NCBI RefSeq assembly: GCF_000724085.1 | Contig: NZ_CCDL010000001.1 | Span: 1,612,001-1,676,000 of the forward strand | Source of the DNA: Oceanobacillus manasiensis | Lineage (GTDB): Bacteria > Bacillota > Bacilli > Bacillales > Amphibacillaceae | DNA: 64,000 nucleotides | Direction of reading: 5' to 3' | Shown here: positions 63,889-64,000 of the stretch, in pieces | How the letters are laid out: each line of letters begins with the position of its first letter | Numbering within the stretch: position 1 is the stretch's first letter | Program-made: the position numbers and the translations under genes | The notes under the pieces: model-generated | Seen by the model: the letters and a program-made list of their open reading frames with translations, nothing else | The model's database searches: none | Told to the model about the DNA's origin: nothing

Positions 63889-64000
63889 TACGCTCCCCCC
63901 ATTAGTAAGATTTATATATTACTTATACGTTATTTTTTCATTAAAGATTCAATCCCATTTTTTAGTGTACTTCACTTAAATTACACCGTGTAGAAACACT

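Noticed and set aside
1-64000. CRISPR arrays, prophage or restriction/defence systems
   Set aside because: No regularly spaced repeats, cas, phage structural or methyltransferase genes were seen; the mobile DNA is limited to introns and small repeats.

Overview
The window looks like a chromosomal segment of a halotolerant, motile, spore-forming member of the Bacillaceae, closest in style to Oceanobacillus/Virgibacillus. The evidence is the low GC content, the strong AGGAGG ribosome sites with frequent TTG/GTG starts, the Bacillus gene order yvyE-degS-degU-degV-comFA-comFC-yvyF-flgM-flgN-flgK-flgL-yviE-fliW-csrA-flaG-fliD-fliS-fliT-hpf-secA-prfB-cccB, acidic tails on exported proteins, and a group IIC intron whose ribozyme core closely resembles the Oceanobacillus iheyensis intron as I remember it.

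Layout. 1-1.1 kb: start of a short-chain fatty acid transporter, running off the left edge. 1.4-4.6 kb: flagellin gene hag, split by an ORF-less group I intron after codon 69, with a group IIC intron inserted directly behind its terminator. 5-6.4 kb: purine permease. 6.5-18.5 kb: motility and chemotaxis block (MCP, motA-motB-cheX-cheA-cheW-cheY-mcp, a LuxR-type regulator with a degenerate receiver, another MCP); motAB has a sigma-D promoter followed by a c-di-GMP-I (GEMM) riboswitch. 18.8-21.4 kb: ltaS, then a small holin-like type I toxin with a convergent antisense RNA. 21.6-28.3 kb: MFS transporter, 5-oxoprolinase pxpBAC plus pyroglutamyl peptidase, second MFS transporter, HAD phosphatase, YdjO. 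28.6-32.6 kb: two aldehyde dehydrogenases, one with a perfect cre site. 32.9-40.5 kb: envelope and biofilm block (membrane protein, PBP2a-like transpeptidase, class D sortase, tasA-tapA-sipW, an LPNTA-anchored TasA-like protein, a second GEMM riboswitch, sinI, sinR). 40.7-43.5 kb: VanZ-like protein, a 56-residue ORF, nagA-nagB. 43.5-63.9 kb: the conserved degSU/comF/late-flagellar/secA/prfB region.

How it fits together. The window contains both sides of the motility/biofilm switch. Six sigma-D promoters serve hag, motAB, flgM, flaG-fliDST and two MCP genes. FliW-CsrA is encoded here, and a CsrA-type hairpin and a GGA-containing Shine-Dalgarno site are visible in the hag leader. SinR-type boxes lie upstream of tasA and sinI. 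Candidate c-di-GMP riboswitches stand in front of both the stator operon and the SinI/SinR switch, which suggests one second messenger could act on both fates. The split flagellin pre-mRNA adds a possible further layer of control. Three copies of a Bacillaceae intergenic repeat and one element with short terminal inverted repeats are scattered through the region.
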